Source: Mermis nigrescens (taxonomy: Eukaryota > Nematoda > Enoplea > Mermithida > Mermithidae). From it: a DNA stretch of 64,000 nt. Below the pieces are notes generated by a model, which was not told the DNA's origin, made no database searches, and worked only from the letters and a program-made list of their open reading frames with translations. The translations under genes were made by a program, and so were the position numbers. Below, piece after piece: positions 1-11,720 of the stretch. Location of the stretch: assembly GCA_036768485.1 (NCBI GenBank), contig JAVLUZ010000337.1, forward strand, positions 1-64,000, in the 5' to 3' direction. The stretch's first letter is position 1; every line of letters starts with the position of its first letter.

Positions 1-13
1 ACAAGGTTAACTA

Positions 14-145
14 CTAGCACCACCAAATCTTTTTAATTTTTGTATCAATCAAACATTCTCTGTTCTCAATCAGTCGCCTAACAAACGTTGTTTTGCCTGA
101 TTTTGTTGGCCCGGAGACAAGGCAGATGGAAGGATGTTGAAAAAA
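14..145 (-). pseudogene. Polinton/Maverick packaging ATPase fragment
   Basis: The minus strand between a TGA (146-148) and tandem TAG stops (11-16) encodes about 44 residues with a clear P-loop, VSGPTKSGKTTFVRRLIEN, followed by a short tail ending IKKIWWC. The wording 'GPTKSGKT-F' before a basic 'RRLIEN' stretch resembles the Walker A region of the FtsK/HerA-type packaging ATPase of Polinton/Maverick elements. Other Polinton genes follow at 1401-3169, which supports the call. No Walker B region is visible, because the frame closes 44 residues in and the window ends. It could be another P-loop ATPase, but the neighbourhood makes a Polinton relic the best reading. Confidence 0.5.
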
Positions 146-677
146 TCATTTTGTTCATAAATAATGATTTATTTATATAGGTATTTATAGAATATGGTCA
201 CAATACAGAACATTGTGCTAACTACAGCACTACTATCTGAAATTGCCTAATACTCGCAATACAATCACCAAAAATTTACAGGTATTGTATTTCGATTATC
301 TCAGGCGACATTGCTGATTTTCAGATCGGGTAAAATCGTATGCATTGGAGCTAAAACTATTCAAGAAGGCGAAAATACAATAAAGGCATTCACCCATATA
401 CTAAAGATGGAGAATTCAATGTTGAAAATAAAGTTTGAACTGTTTGTTGGCTCGAAGCTAACTTGGGATTTCGCATTGATCTTTGTAAATTTTATGAGAT
501 GTTAAATGGGAAATGCATGTACGAAGTAGAATTGTTTCCTGGTTTAGCCACTACAAATTTAGAAATGTAACATTTTTTCTCTTTACAAGCGAAAAATGAT
601 TCTTACAGGTGCAAAACACTGGCATGAGTTGCATATAGCATATAAAATAGTCTCAACAATGCTTGAGCAATGCCAAA
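146..677. other. AT-rich stretch, no gene recognised
   Basis: Only short open frames with no recognisable domain. The stretch lies between Polinton fragments and may be eroded Polinton DNA, but nothing in it shows this. Confidence 0.4.
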
Positions 678-930
678 TTGAATAGTGACTTTTCCAAACT
701 TTACAAGAAATTTTCAAACTTAAAAAATTTCCAAACTTTACAAAAGATTTTCAAACTTTTCAAAAAAATTTCCAAACTCTGCAAAATTCCTATGCTTAAG
801 CACGCAAAATTAATTCCAAACTCTGCAAAAAATATTCCAAACTTTACAAAAAAATATCCAAACTTAACAAAAAAATTTCCAAAGTTTACAAAAATTTTCC
901 AAACTCTGCAAAACTTTAAAATAAAACCTT
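678..930. repeat. Degenerate tandem repeat, unit about 20 bp
   Basis: Repeated words of the form TTTCCAAACTTTACAAAAAA run for about 250 bp with single-base changes. The open frame across it (rich in F, K, N, L) is a by-product of the repeat, not a gene. Confidence 0.75.
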
Positions 931-1400
931 GGACATGGATGAGATTAGGTGCTCGTCATGTGTGTGGTGTAAAGGTTTGCAAAATAAAATTGGCCTCGGG
1001 ACTTAAAAATTCCCATAATTTAAATAATATGTAAATATCGCCCTTTTTTAATCGTTTTCTGATATACTTTGAGAAGCTCAATATAGCATTCTCATCAAAT
1101 TCCAGCAATCTTTGCTATTATTGCTCGCTCATCTGTGGCCAAAAATAATCTCCAATTGCATCATCAGACAAGTAAGTGCATTGTGACAAACGATGCAATA
1201 TATGATTGAAAAAACATCGGCTGACCTCCATTTTAGACTTAAATTGGAGATACAGAATTACTTACTATTTATAACTTTATTAGGTTCGAGACCCAGGAAT
1301 CAAACTTTTATGGCTTCCCTCGCCACCGTGCTAAATAACCAGTTTTATTGCCTTTCTTACGCGTTTCAAATCTTTTCAATCACATACAAATCGTCAGTTT
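931..1400. other. No gene recognised
   Basis: AT-rich sequence without a convincing coding frame, just downstream of the integrase relic on its minus strand. It could contain more decayed Polinton sequence. Confidence 0.35.
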
Positions 1401-2317
1401 TTATTTCAATTTTTTGCAGTTCGGGCTCATAAAAAACACCCTCGACTTTTCGCCCATTTGGTCTTCTAAAACATATACGGGTGGGATTCGAGCATATCTT
1501 TCTTTAATTACAAAAACTCCTAGTTTAGTTAGGCCAAAATCCTTTTTCAAAAGTGCGCTTAACTTACTCAGTCGGACTTTATCGCCAATATTAGATTTTA
1601 AGACCGTTCTGTTTATCAATCCTAAATGCTCTATTCAAAATTTCGTCTCATTTCTTACGGTCACATCAGCTGGAGATGTACCTATCCTACGATGCTTCGA
1701 GTGATTATAATTTTTCATCAAGTCGGGAAATACGTCAATAAATTTATACGAATTGCTCTTGGTGAAGTACCGCCACAAACGTTCTTTAAGCGTGCGATTA
1801 AAACGTTCAACTACGCCAGCTTTTGTTTCGCTTTTAGTCATGAAAAAATCGATAGATTCAGATTTAAGAAATAACTGGAACTCCTTGTTTGTAAATTCGG
1901 TCCCTGCGTCTGTTTGCAGCTTGTACGGTTTTCGATTTGATGAATGCAAAATGCTTTGAAAAGAGGTCAGAACTTGTTTTGAACTTTTGAATTCCAGAAG
2001 AACGACCATGCGTATTTTGAAAAAATGTCTATGCAATTCAATAGATACTTAAAATAATCGTTAAACTTGCTTGAAGACTGCAAATCTACAATATCAGCTT
2101 GCCATTGCTCATCAATGCTACTTACTAACACTTTATTTCGAGAATACCGCTTGAGGGCGGGTTTGTGTAATGTGTAGGTGGGCTGCTTTTCCAACCATCC
2201 TTTCACGTAGGACCGGTCTATTTTTGGCTTTACTTTTTTAGCCCTCTCATATAGCTGTTCCACGCTACTATACCCCTTTTTAGGGTCGTAATATATTTGC
2301 TTTAACACTTTTTCCAT
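1401..2317 (-). pseudogene. Polinton/Maverick-type integrase, broken
   Basis: A retroviral-like integrase (DDE fold) that would insert Polinton DNA. From the start at 2317 the first frame gives the N-terminal helical region and the first catalytic Asp in QWQADIVDLQ, then CIDIFSKYAW. The reading then moves to a second frame near 2000, which carries the second Asp (LQTDAGTEFTNKEFQ) and the Glu in GVVERFNRTLKERLW. An in-frame TGA at 1635-1637 precedes the C-terminal part, which has a GDKVRLSKL motif and an SH3/chromo-like tail to 1401. All three catalytic positions are visible. The domain order matches Polinton integrases of the F54H12.3-like class rather than LTR-element integrases: no HHCC finger or upstream RT is seen. 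One frameshift and one stop make it a pseudogene unless they are read errors. Confidence 0.8.
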
Positions 2318-2451
2318 TTTTTATTTCATTTTATACGAGTCTATCTATTTATTAACAATATTCTTAATGGCCTTATCCTGTTTCTCCAAGACGCAATGCT
2401 TACATTGTCTACTCTGAAAAAATTATTTTCTATGTAGTTTTTTCTCAAAAA

Positions 2452-3169
2452 ATGGATCAGTACTTTGAATTCAGGCGAGCACTCATTCACTTCTGTTCGT
2501 AGGTTTAAGTCAATTGCAAGGACGTTTCGGCTAAAGTTTCGAAACCTCGATGACTGTCCTGATATAGAAGAGATGTTTGAGCAGGCTATTCAGAAGATGC
2601 TCAAGCATTACCCCGGAGACAGTCTAATAGGTCTAGAAATCAAACATTCATGCCTTGACTCCCCTATATTAGTTCCATTTACTCAGCGTCAGTATTTGAA
2701 CGCCGACAAAGTTTTTAGTATTATTGAAAATATAGAACAGTCCAATAAGGAGTTTTAGCTTTGACGAAGATTTGATCTTCAAAATAGTCGTAGTAGATAA
2801 AAACACGCAATTGGATAGAGGAGCGTACGTTAAAATTGCATCAAATGATAATTTATCGCTACCTCGAGCTGTTGTTACAGGAATAGCAAAGTTGGACAAT
2901 AGCCCTAAATGGGAGTCTATTAGGAAAGGCGACAAAGGGCGACATTGTTTACAAAAACGGCTAGCTTTAGACTTAATGCACAAAGCTGATCTTAACACTG
3001 ATAAAGAGAAATACGGTCTTGAAGCTGTTGAAAAATTCAAAACGTTCTGGTACCTGACTACCAAATTAAACTTTACCCGGACAATATTTTGTTTTATGAA
3101 GGGCCAAGGGCCATCAGAATAATTAATTTGCGCGTAGATAATAATCGCTATGCCCTGATGACGAAATAG
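2452..3169 (+). pseudogene. Polinton protein-primed DNA polymerase B, N-terminal part, broken
   Basis: Starting at ATG 2452 (MDQYFEFRRALIHF), three or four successive frames carry the conserved N-terminal region of Polinton-type family B DNA polymerases. Recognisable words in order are RRFKSIARTFRLKF, IIENIEQSNKEF, NDNLSLPRAVVTGIAKLDN, W-SIRKGDKG-HCLQKRLALDLMHKA, YQIKLYP and ILFYEGPRA, followed by NNRYALMT and a TAG at 3167-3169. Frame changes fall near 2475, 2750 and 3045. The exonuclease and polymerase domains are absent, so only about 230 residues remain of a protein normally well over 1000. It is divergent to the integrase relic 135 bp away, suggesting both derive from one element. Confidence 0.65.
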
Positions 3170-3309
3170 CTGACTACTTTCGTAAACTAACTATAATGAA
3201 GCCCATACTAAAATTGCTATAATGGCTATAGTGAACACGGTGGCGCTTGTGGAACTTGGTGGCGCTTGTGGAGGTGGCGCTTGTGGACTCCCACAGGGAC
3301 TGCTACCCC

Positions 3310-3310
<1 letters not shown>

Positions 3311-3361
<51 letters not shown>

Positions 3362-3368
3362 ACACACA
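3311..3368. repeat. (AC)n microsatellite
   Basis: About 29 dinucleotide units. The Thr/His and Cys/Val frames across it are artefacts of the repeat. Confidence 0.97.
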
Positions 3369-3378
3369 CTGACAATAT

Positions 3379-3641
3379 TGTTTCGGAACAAGTTGTTTCG
3401 GAACCAACTGTTACTGTAAGAAAGAATGAAGCTCTCGATGCTTATGCATAAACATTCTAAAATTGGTTAAAAATTAGGAAAAAACTTTTTCCCCAAGCTT
3501 GCTTTACACTACTTTACACTTTACACTAGCTTTACACTTTACACTAGTCCCCCTACAAAATACGACAATACTCTCTAGGACTGGGCAACTTATATTGCCT
3601 TTGTTTCGGGACAAGTTGTTTCGGAACCAGCTGTTACTGTA
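3379..3641. repeat. Pair of direct repeats flanking about 180 bp
   Basis: The word TTGTTTCGGAACAAGTTG and its continuation GGAACCAACTGTTACTGTAA occur at 3379-3419 and, with two or three changes, at 3602-3641. Between them are repeats of CTTTACACTTTACACTAG. The core resembles the GGGGACGAATTGTT minisatellite at 50.1 kb, but relatedness is uncertain. Confidence 0.6.
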
Positions 3642-3659
3642 AAAAATTGATAAAATGCG

Positions 3660-5266
3660 GAGGAACCACCTTTTCAGGACCCCAAGCCATTTGCAACCTG
3701 GCGCGACCTCGATTTTGGGCCAGGGCGCAGATCCGCCGCGTCCACCGCCCCCGCTCCACCTGGCATCCTATGCTACAACACAGGCCCTTGTTTGTCCAGG
3801 CAGGCCAGACTTCTATGTTATAACACTACACACGCTATAAGATAGCAGTCTAGGGAAGCAGGGTATACTACTATGGGAATTGCGGCTGGCTTGGCTATTC
3901 AATATATATTTTAGGTTGATCCTCCGACATGCTGCTCTTGATGCTTTCGTGAATTAAAGTTTTATTCAATTACTTGTAGCTACAAACATTAGTCACTTGA
4001 ACACATGTCCGTTTTTAAGATAAAAAGTTTTTACGATGATTCAACACGAAAGTGTTATTTTTATGCTAACCCCACGATTTTTCTACATTGTGGCATAAGC
4101 TCAATGATTATTGCGTAAATTTACGGATTTCCGTCTTAAAAACCATGCTTAAACAATAATAACTGTCTAAAAAGTTGTAAAATTGTCATCAAAAGAGTCC
4201 TCTGACAGGAATAACATCGATCGAAATTCCAAGCAGACCTGCTCTTAGCTGCCTCAAAATTCCTCCGGAGAGCACAAAACAAATGTCAGTTAACGGATAC
4301 TATTTGAAATCTTCTCAAAAATATTTATTAACTTATATTTTATGATTACGTCGTTAGATTCGCTCGATTCCTTGAGTGAGAATTCCTTGTATTTGTGCTC
4401 ATTGGCATTTGAAGTGTCCTTCGAAGCATATATGTAGCAGGAGGAGCATGGAGGAATCCCAAATCCAAGTTCGGTCTATCCCATATCTTCCACCGAGATC
4501 AAAAATTTTTTGAACCCCATTCTTGGTGGTAGCTTGGTTTTTTGGCTATTTTTAGGTTGTTTCTACCATTTTCGGCCGAAATTGGAGGTCATTCACCCTC
4601 TCCTTGAAAATGGCAGGTTACCCTATCCTAAATTTTGAGCCGTTACTTGCCTGGTCCGCAGTCCAATGTCCTAGCTGTATGAGTACACTAAACATAGTTT
4701 AAAGAAGGAGCCAGAGTCCATTCTCCGTATTCTGGCTTAAGTCCAGCTCAAATCCGCACAAGACAAGTCGACAAAATGCCAAATATTATTGTGTCGCACG
4801 GTTTAACATTGAAGCTAGGCTTAAATCCGGCTTAAATCTGCACTGTATTGGAACCAGCTTCGAAAAGGCTCAAACCAGATCTAGCCTGTTTAGCTTTTTA
4901 CGTCGGGTTTAAACCTGAGTATATGATTAAAATTATAAATTATAATAATATAATTATGTCAACTTTCGTTATTAAATAGTATTTTTAATTTTTAATTTTT
5001 ATTTTAACAATTAATTATCCCAAATTTTTTCCACTTTTTAAATTTTCACTATGACTTTATTTAATTAGATGCTGAGTAATTACGGTTCCGTTACAAGTGA
5101 GCGTAGGCACCTCGTTTCGAAATTCCAACCACTATTAGAAACATTCGAATGTTATTTAAATCATCTAGTGATGTAGTGATTTAATTTTTTATGTTTTTTC
5201 TTCAAATTGACGTTTTCGATTCGCCCTAATCCAAAGAAGTTTGATAGCATCTATCAATTCTTTTAG
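3660..5266. other. No gene recognised; upstream side of ShKT exons
   Basis: A GC-richer patch (3660-3800) has an open frame with no recognisable domain. The rest is AT-rich. Earlier exons of the ShKT gene, including a signal peptide, should lie somewhere upstream of the acceptor at 5265-5266, but I cannot place them. Confidence 0.4.
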
Positions 5267-5559
5267 CTCAAGATCAATCGTGCCAGGATGCAATAAATTC
5301 TTGTGGACTGATCGCCAAGAAAATCTGTTCCGTTCCGCGGACTTCCGACTTGTTTGCGCCTATGGTTTTGCGTTGTCAAAAAACGTGCATGTTGTGTGGT
5401 CAATTCAAGCCTGTGGACAACTCAAGTAATTGCGGGACCTTCAGCGTTGACTGTTTGGACATGTTCGAGATGGCGACTGCGACAGCAAAAACCTACAGAA
5501 ACGAGCTCGCGCTAATCTTCTTTGCCCGAGGGTGTGTCACGTATGCAAGCAGCCTCCGG
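5267..5559 (+). pseudogene. ShKT-domain gene, exon with two domains and a one-base frameshift
   Basis: The exon opens after an acceptor (TTCTTTTAG, ending 5266) and closes at a consensus donor, CGG|GTAAGT, at 5560. Its first half encodes a complete ShKT domain (six Cys from SCQDAINSC to RCQKTCMLC). The second domain starts in the same frame (NCGTFSVDC), but its last four Cys lie in another frame, ending LCPRVCHVC. Cys2 and Cys3 are separated by 23 nt where 24 would match the homologous domain in exon 8301-8584. The exon is 293 nt, and 294 would make it a symmetric phase-1 module whose end fits the phase of the next exon. Read as it stands, the frame loses Cys3, Cys5 and Cys6. ShKT domains are small disulfide folds common in nematode secreted proteins and metalloproteases; the function here is unknown. 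Confidence 0.75.
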
Positions 5560-8300
5560 GTAAGTAGCGTCCTGACCTTAGACGCGCAGAATGGCCGATC
5601 TGGGGGGTAGGGGTCAAAAGACGAGGTTTTTAGGCCAAGATGGCCTCGTAAACTCGTATAAGCGCTAAAATTTCGCTAAGATTACGTTATTAATGAAGCA
5701 GTCAAAATTTGGTGCAAAAAAACTGATTTTGGTGCGAAATTTGATGCAAAAGATACGATTTGGTGCAAAGTTTGACGCAAAAATTCGATATTCCTGTGCA
5801 TAATTCGTAGGTTTTGATGGAAAAAATTGCTAAACGTAATTAGCCTGTGCATCTCGATATTTTCAAACAAAAATCTTTGTCTCCGATTGGTTTAAGAGCA
5901 AATGTGACTGAAAGTAAAGGAGCATTTAAAGTCTTATGTCAAGTTCCCGTATTTCTTTCTGCGACAGAAGTATCAACGTCGGAGTTCACTGGAGATACTG
6001 CTAAAAATTTTCCACTGTTCCTTTCCGGTCCAATTTTGTTTCACTTTTAAGCTGCTCTATTGCTGCTTATAGAAAGTCTTAAGTTTGTTTACGTCAAGTA
6101 ATTCGTGTTTTAGAATATTGGTCTTACTGTAGCATTCCGAAAACAGTGGCTGGTTTTGTTAATCAATCGTGAAAGTTTGAACTTGATTTCCCTTCAACTT
6201 GGTTCAAATTTTAACAAATGTACGAATTTGGTGCATTAGATGCAAAACAGCCAAACATTATGCGATTTGATGCAGGAAAACATATTAGCTGAATGCCGCA
6301 AATGTGTTTTTCAACGTTTCTCGACGTTCGATGTTATAAAAGGTTAAAAAATTTAGTGCAGCACCAAATTTTGGTCGCTCTACTTATTATGCAGTTTCTG
6401 GTCAATTTAGAGCACTCCTGAAGGAAAATTTCAATTTTTTTTATTCTTGTTCCTATTTGCCTCATTTTCCCAAAAAATTTCTGGTCCAGACCGAGATGTA
6501 TGCGCGGTTAGAGCTGGTTTCGCGGGGATCTCGACCCTTATAATGTAAATGGCAAATTTTCTGGGGAAAATGAGGCATGATTAAGGCCATAAATTGATGG
6601 AATCCACAATTTTTCCAAAGTACAGGAAATCGATCAGAAACTGTAAAATAAGGTAGTTTTAACAATATTTTATCATTTTAACCAATTTTTGAGGTCCATT
6701 TTGGCTCACAAGAAAAGCTCATTGACTCCGGATCACCCGATCCCCTAGATAGATCCAGCTGAGCATCTATAGTACATGCATAGGTGGCAGAAGAAGTGAG
6801 AATTTCTCGAGGTATGGGTAAAACTAAGACGTGAAATGCTCCAAACAGCGGCGGTTATAGGACGTTCGTAAGATGGCTATAGCTACCTAACCTAACACAA
6901 AAATGGTCAAAAAAGGCTTGAAAGTCGTTATTCGCGCGCTGAGCAGACGTGTGCTGTGAAGGGGGTGGATTTGAGAAAGGGGTTTGACCCTCTTAGAATG
7001 GCAACTGACCCCCCCCCCCGCAAAATGGCTGCGATTCCACCAGAATTGTCGATTTGTCGTAAAAGTTAGTCAGAGTTGCAAAAATGTGCCCTTTTAAGCG
7101 CTTTTAGCTTATTTTTTGGCTCAAAAATCTCAAAATTTTCGGCGCTTTGTCCCATATACATATTTTTTGACTATATTTTCTTCAATTAACTCAACTTTTT
7201 CAATTTTTTTTCAGAGATTTCTTTTACGTTTTTATCTTTTAGAAAGAGCGAGCAATGTCTGTAGACGTCAAAAACAGTGTTTTGACACTCTTCGTTTTTC
7301 AGCCCAAAAAGACACTTCTTAAAAATTTGCCTGACTACCTCCCAGAATTCCAATACTGTACAGCGCTGAGTATCGCCGTTTCGTCGTTTTACATCGTTAA
7401 CTTTTATTCGAAATGATTTCTGTTAAAGAGAAGAATTTTGTTAGAAATTTCACAATTTTTAGCAATGTTGTGCGAATGAGTGTTGAATTTTTCAAATTTG
7501 GTTAAAATAAATTGCGAAGCGCAAGGATCAAAATTATAAAAATAAGGCTTCCCTCGGCTGCTCGGAAAATTATTAATTTATAATCTTTCTTGATTTTTGC
7601 AATTTTGCTAAAATTTTACCACGCCGTGAAACGTTATGACATATTTTTATAGCCGAATTTACGTATACTTTTTCACCCATGGACACTAAAATATTAAATC
7701 AACATAAATAGAGTAATAAATTAATAGATCTATACGTTGCGTCTTTGACGAGGTAGACTTCGGATGTAAGAAAGGTGTTAAAAAATTATTGGGCAAACGG
7801 GAAATATATAACATGGAAGTTACTCCGGCAGCTCAGAGAGTAGAACGGAGAAGTTTTAATCGAGAATAGTATAACTGCAATTATAATTAAAAAAATTATA
7901 ATTATAGTAATTTAATTAATACTTTAATTTAATAATAAATGGTTATAATTAAAATTATAATTATAATAGTAGTAGACCAGTAACCGCGAGATGCCCATCG
8001 TGTATCCAATTCTACACGAATTCCAACGGGTAAAGCTGTAAAAATTACGGAATACTTCGAATAATGTAGGGAAAAATGTGAAATAATCAGAAAATCCCGA
8101 ATCAGCCACGCACTCAACAACAGTCGACTCATCCGATTCGACTTATTAGTTAAAAGGTCAACAAAAAGTTTAATAGATTAATAAATTGGTAAAGTTCCTC
8201 ATATTACGATGGAAATAAATCTGAAAAAATTAAAAAATGTGAAAATTGACGAGAATTCTGTAAAAATTCAAAATTCAAATTTCGACCGTTCCTTCTTTAG
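5560..8300 (+). other. Probable 2.7-kb intron of the ShKT gene
   Basis: Bounded by GTAAGT at 5560 and a pyrimidine-rich acceptor CCTTCTTTAG ending at 8300. It is AT-rich and holds an interspersed repeat copy (7000-7350) and short AT palindromes near 7880-7960. No coding sequence is seen. A further small exon inside it cannot be excluded. Confidence 0.55.
7000..7350 (+). repeat. Interspersed repeat family R2, copy 1
   Basis: Begins around GCAAAATGGCTGCGATTCC and ends near CTCCCAGAATTCC. Internal landmarks are CAGAATTGTCGATT, TTTTCGGCGC and GAGCGAGCAATGTCTG. The same order of landmarks recurs at 31640-32290 (split by a MITE) and inverted at 17110-17420, 33590-33905 and partly 62945-63115. No coding capacity or clear terminal repeats. 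Confidence 0.7.
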
Positions 8301-8584
8301 CCGACAATCCGTCCTGTCGCGATGGTATCAAAACGTGCTCCGAAATTGAGTCCGTGGCCTGCAAACTGAAAGAAGGGTCTGAGTTGTTCCAAGCTGTTTC
8401 CAACGGATGCATGCGGACTTGCCGAATGTGCGACGCGGGCTACTCGAGTACAGGCTACCAATGCGCAAATTTTGACCAGATTTGCTTCGATAAAGACATA
8501 AGACGAAAATGTTCGAGTAAAAACCTTAAGCGAAAAGCCCGCTATCATTTGTTGTGCGCCAAGGCTTGCGGCGTTTGCGCCTGA
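8301..8584 (+). CDS. ShKT-domain gene, terminal exon with two ShKT domains
   Basis: After the acceptor at 8299-8300 the phase-1 frame runs to TGA 8582-8584. It encodes two complete ShKT domains of six Cys each: one from SCRDGIKTCS to GCMRTCRMC, and one from QCANFDQICF to LCAKACGVCA, two residues before the stop. Spacings end in C-x3-C-x2-C in both, as in exon 5267-5559. The Cys-rich region with 'KCSSKNLKRKAR' resembles the second domain of that exon, so the gene probably grew by duplication of a two-domain exon. The protein is presumably secreted, though no signal peptide is in this exon. It could be a matrix, cuticle or excretory-secretory protein; nothing here shows toxicity. Confidence 0.8.
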
Positions 8585-8676
8585 ACGTTCAAAGAATTTC
8601 TTGGGCAAAAAAAGCAAAAAAACGATTAAAAAGCACTTTTTTCTAAAAAATTTGCCTGAAGCCAGACACGTTCTCT

Positions 8677-8682
8677 AATAAA
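8677..8682 (+). promoter_or_regulatory. Poly(A) signal AATAAA for the ShKT gene
   Basis: An AATAAA hexamer 93 nt after the ShKT stop codon, a normal distance for a 3' UTR. Confidence 0.5.
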
Positions 8683-8684
8683 CT

Positions 8685-10590
8685 TATGAGGGCAGTAGCA
8701 GGCCGATTCTGGGGTGATCCGTGGTGTAAAGCTTTCAGGGGCTTAAATGTGCGGGGGTAGGGTGAAAAGTCCTTTTGAAAATTTGAAAGTATACGAGTAC
8801 TTTTTACAATAGTCACACGAGGAAAAAACTGAAAATTCCTAAAGCTAGTATCCAACGTCAAAATGCTTGTCCCAAAATTCAAGAAATCAGCTATGCTACT
8901 GAAAACTGACGAAAAACGTCAAATACTGAATGCTATGAGTTTCTAGGGGTCTACCGATATAAACCCAAGAAATCCACCGTGTCCACATAAATAAGTTGGG
9001 ACCTCCGCGGATTTTGCGGTGGTGCTTTTTGCGATTTTTCTACATATTGGACCTCCGCATAATTTGGACGGTTCTCATATCGACCTCCACATTGGTTCCT
9101 ATGGCCACCCGCTTATGCCATTGACCTCTGAATTTTCGACTTTTCAGCAGACCGAGTAAAATTATTATGTTAAACTCAATCCGCACTCTTCGGCTCAGAA
9201 GTATCAATTTTTGGCTTTTGCCTAAAAGTGAATGTCGTCCAATTTGAATAATTTTTTGGAATATATTTTCTCGAAAATAGATCATTTCAAAAGCGTAAAA
9301 ATATTTTTTCAAGGCGTATCGTCGTTTTTAAGCCCAAAAAGGCTCTTTATTTCTAAAATATATAACTTTTTGAGTTACGTATTCTTGGCTGATTATGGGC
9401 TGAGGACACTCCTGGATTCCTTCTCCCTTATGCATGGTTCTTGGTCCTTTTTGTGTTGGCCATTGAGCACACTATACCTACCTCATTTACATTTTCTTCG
9501 TTTCGTTGGTCTTTTCATATTTTTTGTGCAAGTGTCTTCACTTTGAATATTTTTCTAGCTTCGTACATACATATGTACCGATGCGCGATCTGATTGTTTT
9601 TTTGGACCGGGTTTCGTAATTCTCGAACTACTTCCTTTGCTGATCGATGATTGGATTGCTTCATCGTGCTTACACATTTATTTTTTTGTTTTTATATATT
9701 TTATGTCGTAAACGTCTGAATATTTTCATATATTTCCCCTTTTATAGAGAATAAAAGACTACTTCAATGGAACTCAGAGTATTGCTACCTATATTTGTCA
9801 TTTTCTTGATATTACAATTTTATCCATCTGGTTGGATCATGTGACCTAAATGGATTCTTCCAAAAAATTGATCGCATCAACTGTTTTGTACGAAGGTATA
9901 ACAGGCGCAGTTACGCTCTTTTAGTATTAACATCTCAATTAATTGATAATTGCGAAAATGTTAAGAATATCAATTTTATATTCGCTCATATTTTTGATTA
10001 TGGACCATTTTTTCCATTGGATTATGCAGGGTGTTCAAGAAAAAATTTACGCGTCTTTATTTTATAACTCAAGCGAAGTTGATAGAACTTTCCGCAAGTG
10101 ACACTGAGTGTTTTCCGTCGTACAGTAAGTATAGCTGACACTACAGTGCAAAGTTAAACGATCACTCCAACCGATTTGAAACACCAAATTTCCCACATTT
10201 CTCTATAACTTATTTCAGGGACAAAATGCTTTATAAATTCGTAAATGACACTATTTTCCCATACTTAATCGCTGGTGATTACGTTATTCCCCGATTATGT
10301 TTGTATGAACAGGTTTGTTAGGACAACAACAATCTAACACAGCTTAAGAGAGTTAGTCGACGGAAGCTAAGTTTGAAATAAATTTACATTTGTGGCTTGT
10401 GCGTTATGAATGATATAAATTTTTTTATTTAATTTGATCTAATAATTTCTAGCATCATCTTGACTTTCTTAAATTAGAAGACGTAGGCACCTACTTATTT
10501 TTGGAGGTACACAGACTTAGATAATTTTTTATGCTGCTTGTTGAAATTTTTTACGAAAATTCTAAGAATTTCGTTACTACGTATTCAGCA
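8685..10590. other. AT-rich intergenic DNA with repeat scraps
   Basis: Contains GACCTCCGC-type short repeats (9000-9130), an R2-like tail near 9310-9370 and, at 10027, CAGGGTGTTCAAGAAAAAAT, which looks like one end of a Tc1/mariner-type element with no partner found. The 104-codon frame at 9235-9546 has no recognisable domain and I do not call it a gene. Confidence 0.45.
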
Positions 10591-11479
10591 TCTATAATAT
10601 TAATTTCGAGTTGTGTGTAAGTGTGTGTGTGTCTGTGAGGCAAAAAAGTTTTTACTGGATAATTTTGTTATACTTATTTTTTCACTCAATGGGTATTCTC
10701 GGGCGCTAATTTTAATTTTTTGATCAAAATGGCTCGATCGGACTCCTGAAACCCGGAAACTACGGATTTATGTAAAAGGTTTTGGTAGCTCTAGCCGCTT
10801 ATGCAATTGCCGCAGGGTAAAATTTTAAAGTCAACCTAAATCAACTTTTTATGCGCTATCGACTGGTGTAAACCACTTTACACTACAGTGTAAACTGATG
10901 TGATGCCGTAAGAAAAACGTGATTTACAAGTGTATTTTATCAAATATCTCAAATCGCAGCGAGTAAATTTTTTTAAAGTTTCCACCAATTATTGGATATC
11001 TTATGACTGACCTTACTGTTGAATTTGAAGAAAATTCACGGATTGGTTTCTGAGATACAGGAGCCAAAGGTACCCTATTGCATAGCGTAAAATTTAGGTT
11101 TTTGTCTTTTTGCAGAAGCACAGATTGACTGTTGCTTCCAAAATTTGGCCCCTGGGGTTTCTGAGACCGCTGATTCCATATTCGCTACTTTAAATATACG
11201 ATCTGGCATCATAAAACATGTATGAGACGGGCTGAAAGGAAATCACGTACGGGTACTTATAAACATGATTAATCACTGAAAAAGAGCTTGCACCATGTCA
11301 AAATTTTTGACCTTGTAAACCAGCGAGCGTGAAATTTAATGCGAAGCAATCGAAAGCAGCGAACATGCGGCTTTCGAAAATACAAATCCAAATGTTTTTG
11401 CTTCTAGCGGCTAATTTAATCTGCAACTTTTTGCATTTGTTTACAATGAGGGCAAAGTTGAACATTGTACAAAGTTGAA

Positions 11480-11720
11480 CCCGACGCTATAAGATAGGAC
11501 GTGATACAACATACTTAATGCTATACAATAGGACGTGATGTAACATACTCCATGCTATACAATAGGACGTGATATAACATGCCCCATGCTATAAGATAGG
11601 ACGTGATATAACACACCCAGTGTTAAAGGATAGGACGTGATATAACATACCCCATGCTACAAGATAGGACGTGATATACCATACCCAGTGCTATAACATA
11701 TCCTGTGCTGTAAGATTGGT
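11480..11720 (+). repeat. Tandem array in Helitron A, unit about 33 bp
   Basis: Six or so units of the form AAGATAGGACGTGATATAAC plus ATACCCAATGCT. It is followed at 11750-12070 by about seven units around ATCAAAAATATGGTTTTGAC. The same two arrays appear in the same order in Helitrons B and C. Confidence 0.85.

Noticed and set aside
663..1034. 123-codon frame rich in F, K and N
   Set aside because: Covers the 20-bp tandem repeat; composition is repeat-driven and no start context or domain is seen.
1270..1300. GGTTCGAGACCC as a possible RNA polymerase III B box
   Set aside because: No A box or foldable tRNA structure at the right distance upstream.
3191..3451. Open frames with His-Thr or Cys-Val runs
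   Set aside because: Produced by the (AC)n repeat at 3311-3368.
8297..8617. 106-codon minus-strand frame opposite the ShKT exon
   Set aside because: The plus strand has two complete six-Cys ShKT domains with splice and poly(A) signals.
9235..9546. 104-codon frame with hydrophobic C-terminus
   Set aside because: Overlaps R2-like repeat sequence, has no recognisable domain, and hydrophobicity is expected from T-rich DNA.
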